From the NCBI GenBank assembly GCA_017858055.1, contig JAFMCA010000013.1, forward strand, positions 1-53,748: a stretch of 53,748 bases of DNA, read 5' to 3'. The notes beneath the pieces were generated by a model that was not told the DNA's origin, ran no database searches, and was given only the letters and a program-made list of their open reading frames with translations. The position numbers and the translations under genes were made by a program. Source of the stretch: Flavobacteriaceae bacterium (GTDB lineage Bacteria; Bacteroidota; Bacteroidia; Flavobacteriales; Flavobacteriaceae). Below are positions 18,624 to 26,873 of this stretch, in pieces; positions within the stretch are counted from its first letter, which is position 1, and each line of letters opens with the position of its first letter.

Positions 18624-19757
18624 TTACAGATTTTCTATGACAATTTTTAATGCATTAAAAAAAGTGTCAAAGTGAGATTTTTGTACGGTTAATGGAGGCA
18701 AAATACGGATCAAATTTTTATTACTACTCCCACCCGTAAAAATATGATGTTCATAGATTAATTTTTTTCGGAGTGAAGCTACTTCGAAGTCAAACTCCAA
18801 GCCGAGCATTAAGCCACGTCCTTTTACTTTTTTGATTTGAGGAAGTTTTTGGGCTAGCACTCTGAAATAGGTTTCCAACTCTTTAGTGCGTTCTTGCAAA
18901 CGCTCTTTTTCGAGAACCTCTAATACGGCTAAAGAGGCTGCGCAGGCTAAATGACTCCCCCCAAAGGTAGTGCCTAACAGGCCAAATTTTGCTTGAATCT
19001 CAGGATGTACCAATATGCCTCCTATGGGAAACCCATTTCCCATACCTTTTGCCATCGTAATTACATGAGGTTTAATACGGTATTTTTGATAGGCAAAAAA
19101 GGTACCTGATCTACTGAAACCTGACTGTACCTCATCAGCAATTAGGCAACTGCCATATTTGTTGCAAAGGGATTCCATAGCATAGACAAAATCCTCATCC
19201 GGTTCATCCAAACCCCCTACACCTTGAATGCTTTCAAAAATTACGGCACAGTAACTTTCTGTTGCCAACTCTCTTTCTAAAGCCTCCGCATCGTTGAATG
19301 GAAGAAATACCACTTCATGTTGACTGTTTAGTGGAGCATTGATCGCGGGATTATCGGTTACCGCCACCGCTGCCGAGGTTCTTCCATGAAAAGCTCCTTT
19401 AAAAGCAATTACTTTTTTTCTTGCGGTATGAAATGAGGCCAGTTTGAGTGCATTTTCAATGGCTTCTGCCCCTGAACTGCACAAAAACAAACTGTAGTCG
19501 TGGAGACAGGATTGTTCTCCTATAGCGTTTGCCAATTCTTTTTGTAAAGGATTTTGAATGGCATTGGAGTAAAATGCAATCTGTTCTAATTGCTGACGGA
19601 TTCTTTTAACGTAGTGGGGATGGGTATGTCCAATGCTGATAACTGCATGACCGCCATATAAGTCGAGGTATTCAACCCCCTTATCATCATAGACATAAAC
19701 GTCCTTTGCGCGAACAGGTGTTACTTCATAGAGTGGATAAACTTCAAATAAATTCAT
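18624..19757 (-). CDS. argD: Acetylornithine aminotransferase
   Basis: ArgD is a class III PLP transaminase that converts N-acylglutamate semialdehyde to N-acylornithine. The 377-residue protein shows YLDLYGGHAVISIGHTHP, the phosphate-binding SSGAEAIENALKLA, the LIADEVQSGFSRSGTFFA strand with the PLP-nitrogen Asp, and the Schiff-base lysine in ITMAKGMGNGFPIGG. All catalytic parts are present. It starts 1 bp upstream of the preceding proC stop region and is 9 bp from argF', so it is clearly in the operon. Confidence 0.95.
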   Translation of the reverse strand: MNLFEVYPLYEVTPVRAKDVYVYDDKGVEYLDLYGGHAVISIGHTHPHYVKRIRQQLEQIAFYSNAIQNPLQKELANAIGEQSCLHDYSLFLCSSGAEAIENALKLASFHTARKKVIAFKGAFHGRTSAAVAVTDNPAINAPLNSQHEVVFLPFNDAEALERELATESYCAVIFESIQGVGGLDEPDEDFVYAMESLCNKYGSCLIADEVQSGFSRSGTFFAYQKYRIKPHVITMAKGMGNGFPIGGILVHPEIQAKFGLLGTTFGGSHLACAASLAVLEVLEKERLQERTKELETYFRVLAQKLPQIKKVKGRGLMLGLEFDFEVASLRKKLIYEHHIFTGGSSNKNLIRILPPLTVQKSHFDTFFNALKIVIENL

Positions 19758-20552
19758 TTACTGTTTTGCGATTTCGTTGATTTTATCAAAAGAAGCGTTC
19801 AGCCCTTTGATAAGGGAAGAGCTTAATCCTTGATGTTCCATTTCGTTTAAACCTGTAATGGTACAGCCTCTGGGAGTAGTTACTCGGTCAATTTCTTCCT
19901 CTGGATGTGTTCCTGCTTCGATGAGCAAACTTGCTGCTCCTCGAGCTGTATACATGGACATTTTTAAGGCTACATCCGCATCAAATCCCATCTGAACACC
20001 ACCTTGGGTAGTTGCTCGGATTAAACGCATCCAAAATGCGATTCCGCTCGCACAAAGTACTGTTGCAGCCTGCATAAGATTTTCTTCTATTGCGAGACTT
20101 GTTCCCAACCCATTGAATATGGCTTCTGCAATGGGTAGTTTTTTCTTACCTGCCGTATTGTTACACAAACAGGTCATAGATTTTCCAACGGAAATCGCCG
20201 TATTGGGCATGGCACGGACAATCGGAATTTCATCACCAATAACCGCCTCGATTCGTGAAATGGAAAATCCAGTTATGGTGGAAATAACGACGTGTTTATC
20301 GTTTAAGTGTGGTTTGATCTCTTGTAAAATGGTTTCCAATTGACTGGGCTGTACCGAAAAAATTAGAATGTCTGCATTTTTTACTGCTTCTTTATTGTCG
20401 TTGGTGATAAAGACACTTTTGTATTCTTCGTATTCCTTGATATCGTCTAGGTTTCTCTTGGTGAGGTATAAATCGGTATAGGTGTTGTTGACAATCAGTC
20501 CTTTGGCAATACTCAAACCTAAATTTCCAGTTCCAATGATGGCTATTTTCAT
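19758..20552 (-). CDS. proC: Pyrroline-5-carboxylate reductase
   Basis: ProC makes proline from 1-pyrroline-5-carboxylate with NAD(P)H. The 264-residue protein has the N-terminal Rossmann motif IIGTGNLGLSIAKGL, the VRAMPNTAISVGKSMTCL block and the C-terminal signature (about 225-245: TTPRGCTITGLNEME), with GGVQMGF-like dimer-interface sequence. It lies inside the arginine operon between argC and argD, an arrangement common in Bacteroidota that ties proline and arginine synthesis through glutamate semialdehyde chemistry. No proA or proB is in this window, so the source of its substrate is not shown. Confidence 0.93.
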   Translation of the reverse strand: MKIAIIGTGNLGLSIAKGLIVNNTYTDLYLTKRNLDDIKEYEEYKSVFITNDNKEAVKNADILIFSVQPSQLETILQEIKPHLNDKHVVISTITGFSISRIEAVIGDEIPIVRAMPNTAISVGKSMTCLCNNTAGKKKLPIAEAIFNGLGTSLAIEENLMQAATVLCASGIAFWMRLIRATTQGGVQMGFDADVALKMSMYTARGAASLLIEAGTHPEEEIDRVTTPRGCTITGLNEMEHQGLSSSLIKGLNASFDKINEIAKQ

Positions 20553-20564
20553 ATTATTTAATTT

Positions 20565-21536
20565 TTAAAAAGCGGTAGCTTTTAGTTGTAATCCGAGTGT
20601 TTCTTCCCATCCCATGATGAGGTTGGTATTTTGAATCGCTTGTCCAGAGGCCCCTTTAATCAAATTGTCGATACAACTCGTAATGAGTAGGGTATTCTCA
20701 TGAAGGTGCAGATGGATAAAGCAATGGTTTGTTCCTGTAACAGATTTCAAATCGAGTGGTACTGTTGAAATATGAGTAAACGGATGGTTGTTGTAAAAAT
20801 CCTCATATAATTTTTGAGCAGTTTCTAACGAATCGTTAAAAGTGGTATAGGCCGTAGCGAAAATTCCTCGTGTAAAATTACCTCTTTGTGGCAAAAAGAA
20901 AAGATCTGCAGCAGATTCCATTTGGTTTAACGTTCTGTGAATTTCTCCTAAATGTTGATGCGTAAAAGGTTTGTACCAAGAGAGGTTATTGTTTCTCCAG
21001 CTGAAATGACTTGTAGGGCTTAACCCAACGCCAGCTCCTGTACTGCCTGTAGTAGCGTTAATGTGAACAGCAGTTTTGAGAAGTTGATTTTGAGCCAAGG
21101 GAAGCAAGGCCAACTGTATGGCGGTAGCAAAACAACCCGGATTGGCGATGGCATTGGCATTTTCTATTGCAGTTTTCTGAAGTTCTGGAAGACCATATAC
21201 AAAAGTTTTATCAAGAAATTGATTTTCTCCCTCTAAACGGAAATCATTACCCAAGTCCACGATTAGAGTTTCTTTTGAAAATGAATTTGCATTTAAAAAT
21301 TCCCTTGATTTTCCATGCCCTAGACATAAAAACAAAACAGCTACATCTGGATTTACAGTACCAGTAAAATTTAGACTTGTTTGTCCCAACAAATCGAGGT
21401 GGGCAGAGTGCAATGGTTTTCCAGCGCGTGTTGTACTGTAAACAAAATCGAGTTCCATAGCAGGATGGTGCAGGATCAATCGAATGAGTTCTCCCCCCGT
21501 ATATCCTGAACCTCCTATGATACCAACACTTTTCAT
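20565..21536 (-). CDS. argC: N-acetyl-gamma-glutamyl-phosphate reductase
   Basis: ArgC reduces N-acylglutamyl phosphate to the semialdehyde with NADPH. The 323-residue protein has the nucleotide motif GIIGGSGYTGGELIRLI, the active-site Cys in ANPGCFATAIQLALLPL and FLPQRGNFTRGIFATAYT near the second half, where the catalytic His is normally found; here the stretch HLGEIHRTL precedes it. The start overlaps the argG stop by 4 bp (ATGA type). Confidence 0.95.
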   Translation of the reverse strand: MKSVGIIGGSGYTGGELIRLILHHPAMELDFVYSTTRAGKPLHSAHLDLLGQTSLNFTGTVNPDVAVLFLCLGHGKSREFLNANSFSKETLIVDLGNDFRLEGENQFLDKTFVYGLPELQKTAIENANAIANPGCFATAIQLALLPLAQNQLLKTAVHINATTGSTGAGVGLSPTSHFSWRNNNLSWYKPFTHQHLGEIHRTLNQMESAADLFFLPQRGNFTRGIFATAYTTFNDSLETAQKLYEDFYNNHPFTHISTVPLDLKSVTGTNHCFIHLHLHENTLLITSCIDNLIKGASGQAIQNTNLIMGWEETLGLQLKATAF

Positions 21537-22723
21537 TTTTTTGAATTTAAGTGTTGATATATCTTAGTTGCGTTAGCGGTAAGCTTGATAAAACCTTTTG
21601 CCTCGTCCGCCGTCCAGCCTTTGTTCATTTCACCGTAACTACCAAATTCTGCTTGCATCAAATCGAAAGGAGATTGAATGCCAAGTAATTCAAATCGATA
21701 AGGGTGAAGTTTTACAAAAACCGAACCCGTCACCCGACCTTGACTACTTTCCATAAAAGCTTCAATATCTCGCATCACTGGATCCAGATATTGTCCTTCG
21801 TGTAATTGCATGCCATAGAAGTTTGCCATTTGTTCTTTTTGAAACTGTTGCCATTTACTCAAGGTGTGTTTTTCAAGTAAATGATGCGCTTTAATCAGAA
21901 TTAACGGGGCTGCAGCTTCAAAACCTACCCGACCTTTAATTCCTATAATGGTATCGCCTACATGAATATCCCTACCTATAGCAAATTGTTTTGCCTGGTC
22001 TTGGAGTTTTTGAATAAGGCTTACGGAATCCGATTTAACTCCATCAATTCCTACCAACTCTCCTTTTTCAAATTCCAGTTCAACATTGGTCGGGTCGGTT
22101 TGAAGTAGCGGATTCGGATAGGCGGCATCGGGAAGGGGTAAGTGAGAGCTCAACGTTTCTGCACCTCCAACACTAGTGCCCCAAAGCCCTTGATTGATTG
22201 AGTATTGTGCTTTTTCCCAGGGAATGTCGATACCTTCTTTTTTGAGGTAAGCGATTTCATCTTCCCTTGAGAGCTGATGGTCTCGTATCAGTGTGATGAT
22301 TTTTATTTCGGGGGCCAGGACTTGGAAAATCAAGTCAAAACGAACTTGGTCATTGCCTGCCCCAGTGCTTCCATGAGCGATGTATTTGGCACCAATTTTT
22401 TTAGCGTATTGAACAATTTCTATGGCTTGGATAATGCGTTCTGCACTAACTGATAAGGGATAGGTGTTGTTTTTTAATACATTTCCAAAGAGTAAAAACT
22501 TGACAATTTTCTGATAAAAGGAAGCTAATGCATCAATGTTTTGATAGGTATAAGCTCCCATCTGAACGGCCTTGGCTTCGATAATTTTGATTTCTTCTTT
22601 GGAAAAACCTCCTGTATTTACACTCACGGCATGAACCTCATAGCCCTCTTGAGATAATTTTCTCAAGGAGTACGAAGTGTCTAAGCCACCACTGTAGGCC
22701 AATACTAAAGTTTCTTTATTCAT
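21533..22723 (-). CDS. argG: Argininosuccinate synthase
   Basis: ArgG joins citrulline and aspartate with ATP. The 396-residue protein has the ATP-pyrophosphatase loop LAYSGGLDTSYSL at the N-terminus and the family block GSTGAGNDQVRFD (about residues 117-129) with the substrate-binding Gly-Asn-Asp. Compared with other bacterial ArgG proteins the sequence is of the divergent Bacteroidota type. It overlaps the GNAT gene by 4 bp and is the second gene of the operon. Confidence 0.95.
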   Translation of the reverse strand: MNKETLVLAYSGGLDTSYSLRKLSQEGYEVHAVSVNTGGFSKEEIKIIEAKAVQMGAYTYQNIDALASFYQKIVKFLLFGNVLKNNTYPLSVSAERIIQAIEIVQYAKKIGAKYIAHGSTGAGNDQVRFDLIFQVLAPEIKIITLIRDHQLSREDEIAYLKKEGIDIPWEKAQYSINQGLWGTSVGGAETLSSHLPLPDAAYPNPLLQTDPTNVELEFEKGELVGIDGVKSDSVSLIQKLQDQAKQFAIGRDIHVGDTIIGIKGRVGFEAAAPLILIKAHHLLEKHTLSKWQQFQKEQMANFYGMQLHEGQYLDPVMRDIEAFMESSQGRVTGSVFVKLHPYRFELLGIQSPFDLMQAEFGSYGEMNKGWTADEAKGFIKLTANATKIYQHLNSKK

Positions 22724-23331
22724 GAGTTATTCTTTTTTAAGAAAAGAGTTTGTTTGATTTTTTTTAATCGTTCAAGTACTTTCTGATTAAAAGGCTTTGG
22801 TTTGCTGTTTTCTTTTGGATCGTAAAGCATCCCAGTACACAAACACATTTTTCGTTCAGTTCGGGTTAAGACATCGTAATTTTTACAGGTCTGACATCCT
22901 TTCCAAAATTCTGGATCATCGGTCAGTTCAGAAAAATGAACGGGTTTATACCCTAACTGATAGTTTATTTTCATCACAGCCATTCCCGTGGTGATCCCAA
23001 AAACTTTGGCATCAGGATATTTTTCCAAAGAAAGATCAAAAACTTTTTTTTTGATTTTCCTTGCGAGCCCTTGTCCTCTGTATTCTGGAGCAACGATGAG
23101 CCCCGAATGCGCGACATATTTGCCGTGGCCCCAGACTTCGATATAGCAAAACCCTGCAAATGCCTCCCCATCCAAAGCGATGACTGCATTTCCGTTTTTC
23201 ATTTTGGTGTGAATGTATTCTGGTGTTCTTCTCGCAATTCCAGTTCCTCTGGATTTGGCAGACTCGTCAATGCATTCACTAATTGTTTTTGCGTAAGTAA
23301 TATGTTCCGCTTTAGCGCGAATTATTTTCAT
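22720..23331 (-). CDS. GNAT acetyltransferase heading the arginine operon (probable N-acylglutamate synthase)
   Basis: The 203-residue protein has one GNAT domain with the acetyl-CoA loop in VAPEYRGQGLARKI (80-93, Arg-Gly-x-Gly-x-Ala) and the following GITTGMAVMKINYQLGYKP strand-helix. The C-terminal tail has four cysteines in CQTC (146-149) and CLC (163-165), suggesting a small metal site. As the first gene of an operon that otherwise lacks argA, argJ and the argA-type kinase fusion, it is the best candidate for making N-acetyl- or N-succinylglutamate. That role is inferred from position and matches the known lack of classical argA in Bacteroidota. Its leader carries an apparent attenuator. 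Confidence 0.82.
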   Translation of the reverse strand: MKIIRAKAEHITYAKTISECIDESAKSRGTGIARRTPEYIHTKMKNGNAVIALDGEAFAGFCYIEVWGHGKYVAHSGLIVAPEYRGQGLARKIKKKVFDLSLEKYPDAKVFGITTGMAVMKINYQLGYKPVHFSELTDDPEFWKGCQTCKNYDVLTRTERKMCLCTGMLYDPKENSKPKPFNQKVLERLKKIKQTLFLKKNNS

Positions 23332-23349
23332 TTTATTAATGTATTGAAA

Positions 23350-23454
23350 GAAAAAAATAATGTTTGTTCGTCAAGGGAGAAGGGCTCACCATACTCCATA
23401 ATAAATTACACCCCAAAGGGGCGAGGACGAACGATGCGCAACGGGTTCGTTGCG
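23350..23454 (-). promoter_or_regulatory. Candidate attenuator of the arginine operon
   Basis: Reading along the minus strand, a perfect 7-bp hairpin (CGCAACG, loop AACC, CGTTGCG; 23437-23454, last base pair at 23437/23454 included with its 7 bp) is followed by GTTCGTC (23426-23432). That segment can pair with GACGAAC (23366-23372), which is followed by AAACAT and TTATTTTTTT (23350-23360). CTCGCC next to the 5' arm can also pair with GGTGAG inside the loop, lengthening the stem with one G-U pair. GTTCGT can alternatively pair with ACGAAC (23445-23450) in the first hairpin. This gives pause hairpin, antiterminator and terminator in the classical order. The Arg codons of the leader ORF lie on the 5' arm of the terminator. 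Not folded by program. Confidence 0.6.
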
Positions 23455-23492
23455 ACATTAAGTAGTACAAGATGTTGATTCGTCTCAAACAT
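23406..23492 (-). CDS. Arginine-operon leader peptide (28 codons)
   Basis: An ATG at 23492 opens a 28-codon frame ending TAA at 23406, between the apparent promoter and the GNAT gene. It starts MFETNQHLVLL and ends LRIVRPRPFGV, with arginines at residues 19, 22 and 24 (codons CGC, CGT and CGC), all in the last third. The Arg codons lie just after the pause-type hairpin and on the 5' arm of the terminator-like stem, as expected for a ribosome-mediated attenuator sensing charged tRNA-Arg. It has no membrane or signal features and is too short to be an enzyme. The identification rests on position, codon content and the overlapping RNA structure. Confidence 0.6.
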   Translation of the reverse strand: MFETNQHLVLLNVATNPLRIVRPRPFGV

Positions 23493-23499
23493 GATTGCA

Positions 23500-23530
23500 C
23501 AAATGTCTTTTATTTTTTTTATTTGAACAA
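23500..23530 (-). promoter_or_regulatory. Putative promoter of the arginine operon
   Basis: On the minus strand a TTG (23528-23530) is followed after 20 bp by GACATTTG (23500-23507), one base from the consensus TAnnTTTG. Transcription would start near 23494, a few bases before the ATG of the leader peptide, so the leader may be nearly leaderless. Confidence 0.45.
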
Positions 23531-23586
23531 ACATAATACACTAAAATCGATACCCTGAGTTTAAAAATGGTTGGAATGGATATGCT

Positions 23587-23594
23587 TACCTTTG
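23587..23594 (+). promoter_or_regulatory. Putative -7 box of the tilS promoter
   Basis: TACCTTTG matches TAnnTTTG exactly and ends only 4 bp before the GTG at 23599. No TTG lies at the standard distance. If functional, the transcript would start at or just inside the predicted start codon. Confidence 0.45.
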
Positions 23595-23598
23595 CATT

Positions 23599-24906
23599 GT
23601 GGAAGATAAAACTTTAGATCCTATTCGAAAAACTTTGATGGGTTTAGCCCAAGAGAAGCTGCTTTTAGCTCATAGTGGCGGGATCGACAGTTCGGTATTG
23701 GCACATTTACTCCTCACTGAAAAGATTCCATTTAGTGTTGCGCATTGTAATTTTCAATTGAGAGAAAAGGAGAGTGACGAAGATGCTTTTTTTGTAAAAA
23801 ATTGGTGTGAAGTAAACCAAATTAGACATCATGCAAAGCGCTTTGATACCCTTCAATATAAAATTGAACACAAACTAGGTACCCAAGAAGCTGCAAGAAC
23901 ATTACGTTATCAGTGGTTTGAAAGTTTACGTGAAATCCATGATTATACGGCAGTACTTACGGCTCACCATCTAAACGATCAATTGGAGTCTTTTCTGATG
24001 TACTCTACACGAGGAACTGGGCTGAACGGCTTGCTGGGTATTCCGGAGTCGGATTGGGTTCGACGTCCGTTGCTTAGTGTGACCAAAGAGGAGATTCGGG
24101 CTTATGCTAAAGACCATCAAATTCTCTGGCGTGAAGATTCCTCCAATGATACGGAAGATTATTTGCGAAATCAATTCCGACACAGTGTGGTAGCGTCCAT
24201 AGTGTCCATTCAGCCGAAAGCTCTCCTCAATTTTAAGACCACTTTAAATCACCTTACTGCAGCAAATGATTTTATTCAAGCCCAGTTAAGGGAATTGAAA
24301 TCAAAAATATTTTTCAAAAATTCGGATTCAACGACAATTTTACTATCAACATTAGATGCCCTTCCTCAAAAAGAATTTTGTATCCATCATTGGTTTTCAC
24401 CACTGGGGTTTGCATCAAGCGAAGTACTAAAATTACTCCAAGCTCCTAAAGGGAAGGCATTGTATAGTGCCACTCATCGACTAATGCGAGAACGTGATTC
24501 TTTTGTTCTTTCCCTAGTAGCGGAGGATGAAATTTCAGAATTTCATTTTGAAATCGAAACTCCTAAAACACAACTCCCAATTTCACTGAAATGGGAGGTT
24601 CAAGTAAATGAAGGAAAAATTTATAAGAACACCTTTTTGGCAGCATTGGATAAAAAGAAGTTAAAAAAAACACTACTCCTAAGAAAATATCAAAAAGGAG
24701 ACTATTTTTACCCCACAGGGATGCAGGGAAAAAAACTACTTAGTAAATTTTTTAAAGACGAAAAATACAGTACTCTGCAAAAAGAAGCCCAATGGATCCT
24801 TTGCTCTGGAGATCAGATTGTTTGGGTCGTTGGAAAACGCTGCGACAATCGTTTTGCTGCTAATGAAACCACAGAAGAGATTCTATTAATGAAGTGTGAA
24901 TTATGA
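23599..24906 (+). CDS. tilS: tRNA(Ile)-lysidine synthase
   Basis: TilS adds lysine to C34 of the tRNA-Ile that reads AUA. The 435-residue protein has the ATP-pyrophosphatase loop LLLAHSGGIDSSVL (SGGIDS at 26-31), followed by TAHHLNDQLESFLMYSTRGTGLNGL and REDSSNDTEDYLRNQFRH, the conserved blocks of the catalytic domain. A TilS C-terminal domain follows (LRKYQKGDYFYPTGMQGKKLLSKFFKDEK). The first start is GTG at 23599; no upstream start exists in frame before a stop. An ATG 13 codons later (23638) would leave only seven residues before the ATP loop, so it is less likely, although the -7 box position leaves it possible. It overlaps the downstream gene by 4 bp. Confidence 0.94.
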   Translation: MEDKTLDPIRKTLMGLAQEKLLLAHSGGIDSSVLAHLLLTEKIPFSVAHCNFQLREKESDEDAFFVKNWCEVNQIRHHAKRFDTLQYKIEHKLGTQEAARTLRYQWFESLREIHDYTAVLTAHHLNDQLESFLMYSTRGTGLNGLLGIPESDWVRRPLLSVTKEEIRAYAKDHQILWREDSSNDTEDYLRNQFRHSVVASIVSIQPKALLNFKTTLNHLTAANDFIQAQLRELKSKIFFKNSDSTTILLSTLDALPQKEFCIHHWFSPLGFASSEVLKLLQAPKGKALYSATHRLMRERDSFVLSLVAEDEISEFHFEIETPKTQLPISLKWEVQVNEGKIYKNTFLAALDKKKLKKTLLLRKYQKGDYFYPTGMQGKKLLSKFFKDEKYSTLQKEAQWILCSGDQIVWVVGKRCDNRFAANETTEEILLMKCEL

Positions 24907-26873
24907 AAAGTTGGATGTTTTTTTTATTGGGTATTTTTTATTTGCAAGCGCAAATTGAGGAGCCCGTTGTTTGGGAAAGTAGGGTAGAACAGCTTTCAGA
25001 GGATCGCTATTTGTTTTCTTTTGAGGCAACCATAGCTCCCCAATGGCATTTGTATTCCCAATTTTCTAATCCTGAAGGCGCAATCCCTACAGAATTTATC
25101 TTTGATGCGAACAGCAGTTACAAACGTATAGGAGAAGTAACAGAAAGTGAATCCATTACCGATTTCGATCAAGTGTTTGAAATGGATTTAACCTATTTTA
25201 ATAACAGCGCTCTATTCCAGCAGCAAATTCAAATTCTTGATGCTCAACTGAAACAAATTAAGGTGGAGATTAATTATCAAGCGTGTGATGACAAACTCTG
25301 TATTTTCAGAAGTGAAGTACTGAGGGTTGCTTTGGATGGAACCTCAACTGCTGTCGAGCTGGATGTTGACAAAAAAAGTCAAGAATTATCCAAGAGTTTG
25401 GAACTTGAACTAACCGAGACGCAGTATCTAGAAAATGAAAGCGTAACCGAGGGAACGTATGCTCCGTTCAATATTTTTTTACTTGGTTTTTTTGGTGGGC
25501 TTTTGGCTCTGCTTACCCCTTGTGTTTTCCCCATGATTCCCTTGACCGTTTCCTATTTTCTTAAACAAAGCACCACTCGGTCGAAAGGGATTTTTAATGC
25601 ATTGCTGTACGCCTTTTTTATCATTTTAATATATGTTTTACTGAGCTTACCGTTTCATTTTATTGACTCATTAAATCCTGAAATACTGAACAATCTTGCC
25701 ACCAACGTTACCCTCAACTTGATCTTTTTTGTGGTGTTTGTGTTTTTTGCTTTTTCTTTTTTTGGGTTTTATGAGTTGACACTTCCAACAGGCTGGGGGA
25801 GTAAGACCGATCAGGCTTCTGCAGTTCGTGGAGGGATTGGAATCTTTTTTATGGCACTTACCTTAGCTATTGTCTCGTTTTCTTGCACGGGTCCTATTTT
25901 GGGTTCGCTTTTGGCGGGTTCACTTACTGCTGAGGGTGGGGCTTTTCAATTGAGTATCGGGATGTTAGGTTTTGGTGTAGCATTGGGACTTCCTTTTGGA
26001 CTGTTTGCTTTATTTCCAAATACTTTAAAAGCATTACCAAAATCAGGAGGATGGATGACAACAGTCAAAGTTGTTTTAGGGTTTTTAGAATTGGCACTGG
26101 CGTTAAAATTCTTATCCAATGCAGATCTCGTAGCGCATTGGGGAATATTAAAACGCGAAGTATTTGTCGGAATATGGACCTTATTAGCTTTTGGGCTTAC
26201 GCTTTATCTTTTTGGAATTTTTCGCTTTCCCAATGAAGTTAAAAAGCTTTTAAGTAGAGCGCGAAAATTCACAGGTCTTGGGATGCTTGTATTGACAAGC
26301 TATCTTTTTATTGGGTTTATTTCCTCAGAGAATAAACTGCGACTGTTTAGTGGGTTTCCACCTCCGGAATTTTATAGCCTGCGCGTACAAGAATCCGATT
26401 GTCCTTTGGGCTTAGATTGCTACAAGGATTTTGAAACAGGGAAAGCAGCAGCGATTCGGGATCAAAAACCAATTTTATTGGATTTTACGGGCTGGGCTTG
26501 TGTCAATTGCAGGAGAATGGAAGAAAACGTTTGGGCTACTCCCGATGTTTACGAATTGCTCAAGGAGCGATATATCCTCATTTCGCTTTATGTGGACGAT
26601 CGTGAGGCTCTTCAAGAGAAGGAGCAATTCAATTATCAATATGCTGATGGAAGGGTAAAAGCAATAAATACTGTAGGAAAAAAATGGGCGACTTTTCAAG
26701 CTATTAATTTTAATACAGCGTCTCAGCCTTTTTATGTTCAGATGACTGCAGAGGGACAAATCCTCAATACCCCCATACAATACACCGACAAAGCAACTTT
26801 TGAGAAGTGGTTAAATCAAGGGCTCGATCGTATTCCTGAGCAAACCAATAAGGCGACGTATTTTAATTACTAA
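24903..26873 (+). CDS. dsbD: DsbD-like thiol:disulphide interchange protein
   Basis: This 656-residue protein passes electrons from cytoplasmic thioredoxin to periplasmic thiol proteins such as cytochrome c maturation factors. An N-terminal signal is followed by a periplasmic DsbD-alpha domain with cysteines 128 and 133 (QACDDKLC). A membrane domain of about eight helices follows with LTPCVFPMIPL (Cys207) and SFSCTGPILG, and then a C-terminal thioredoxin-like domain with WACVNC (Cys533 and Cys536). All three redox pairs are present. The ATG overlaps the tilS stop, so the two are co-transcribed, and the end overlaps the convergent GH130-like gene by 11 bp. Confidence 0.93.
   Translation: MKSWMFFLLGIFYLQAQIEEPVVWESRVEQLSEDRYLFSFEATIAPQWHLYSQFSNPEGAIPTEFIFDANSSYKRIGEVTESESITDFDQVFEMDLTYFNNSALFQQQIQILDAQLKQIKVEINYQACDDKLCIFRSEVLRVALDGTSTAVELDVDKKSQELSKSLELELTETQYLENESVTEGTYAPFNIFLLGFFGGLLALLTPCVFPMIPLTVSYFLKQSTTRSKGIFNALLYAFFIILIYVLLSLPFHFIDSLNPEILNNLATNVTLNLIFFVVFVFFAFSFFGFYELTLPTGWGSKTDQASAVRGGIGIFFMALTLAIVSFSCTGPILGSLLAGSLTAEGGAFQLSIGMLGFGVALGLPFGLFALFPNTLKALPKSGGWMTTVKVVLGFLELALALKFLSNADLVAHWGILKREVFVGIWTLLAFGLTLYLFGIFRFPNEVKKLLSRARKFTGLGMLVLTSYLFIGFISSENKLRLFSGFPPPEFYSLRVQESDCPLGLDCYKDFETGKAAAIRDQKPILLDFTGWACVNCRRMEENVWATPDVYELLKERYILISLYVDDREALQEKEQFNYQYADGRVKAINTVGKKWATFQAINFNTASQPFYVQMTAEGQILNTPIQYTDKATFEKWLNQGLDRIPEQTNKATYFNY

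Noticed and set aside
23071-23478. 135-codon plus-strand ORF across the GNAT gene and the arginine leader
   Set aside because: It lies antisense to the GNAT coding region and the leader structures, has no start context and no family pattern; the minus-strand gene is clearly real.
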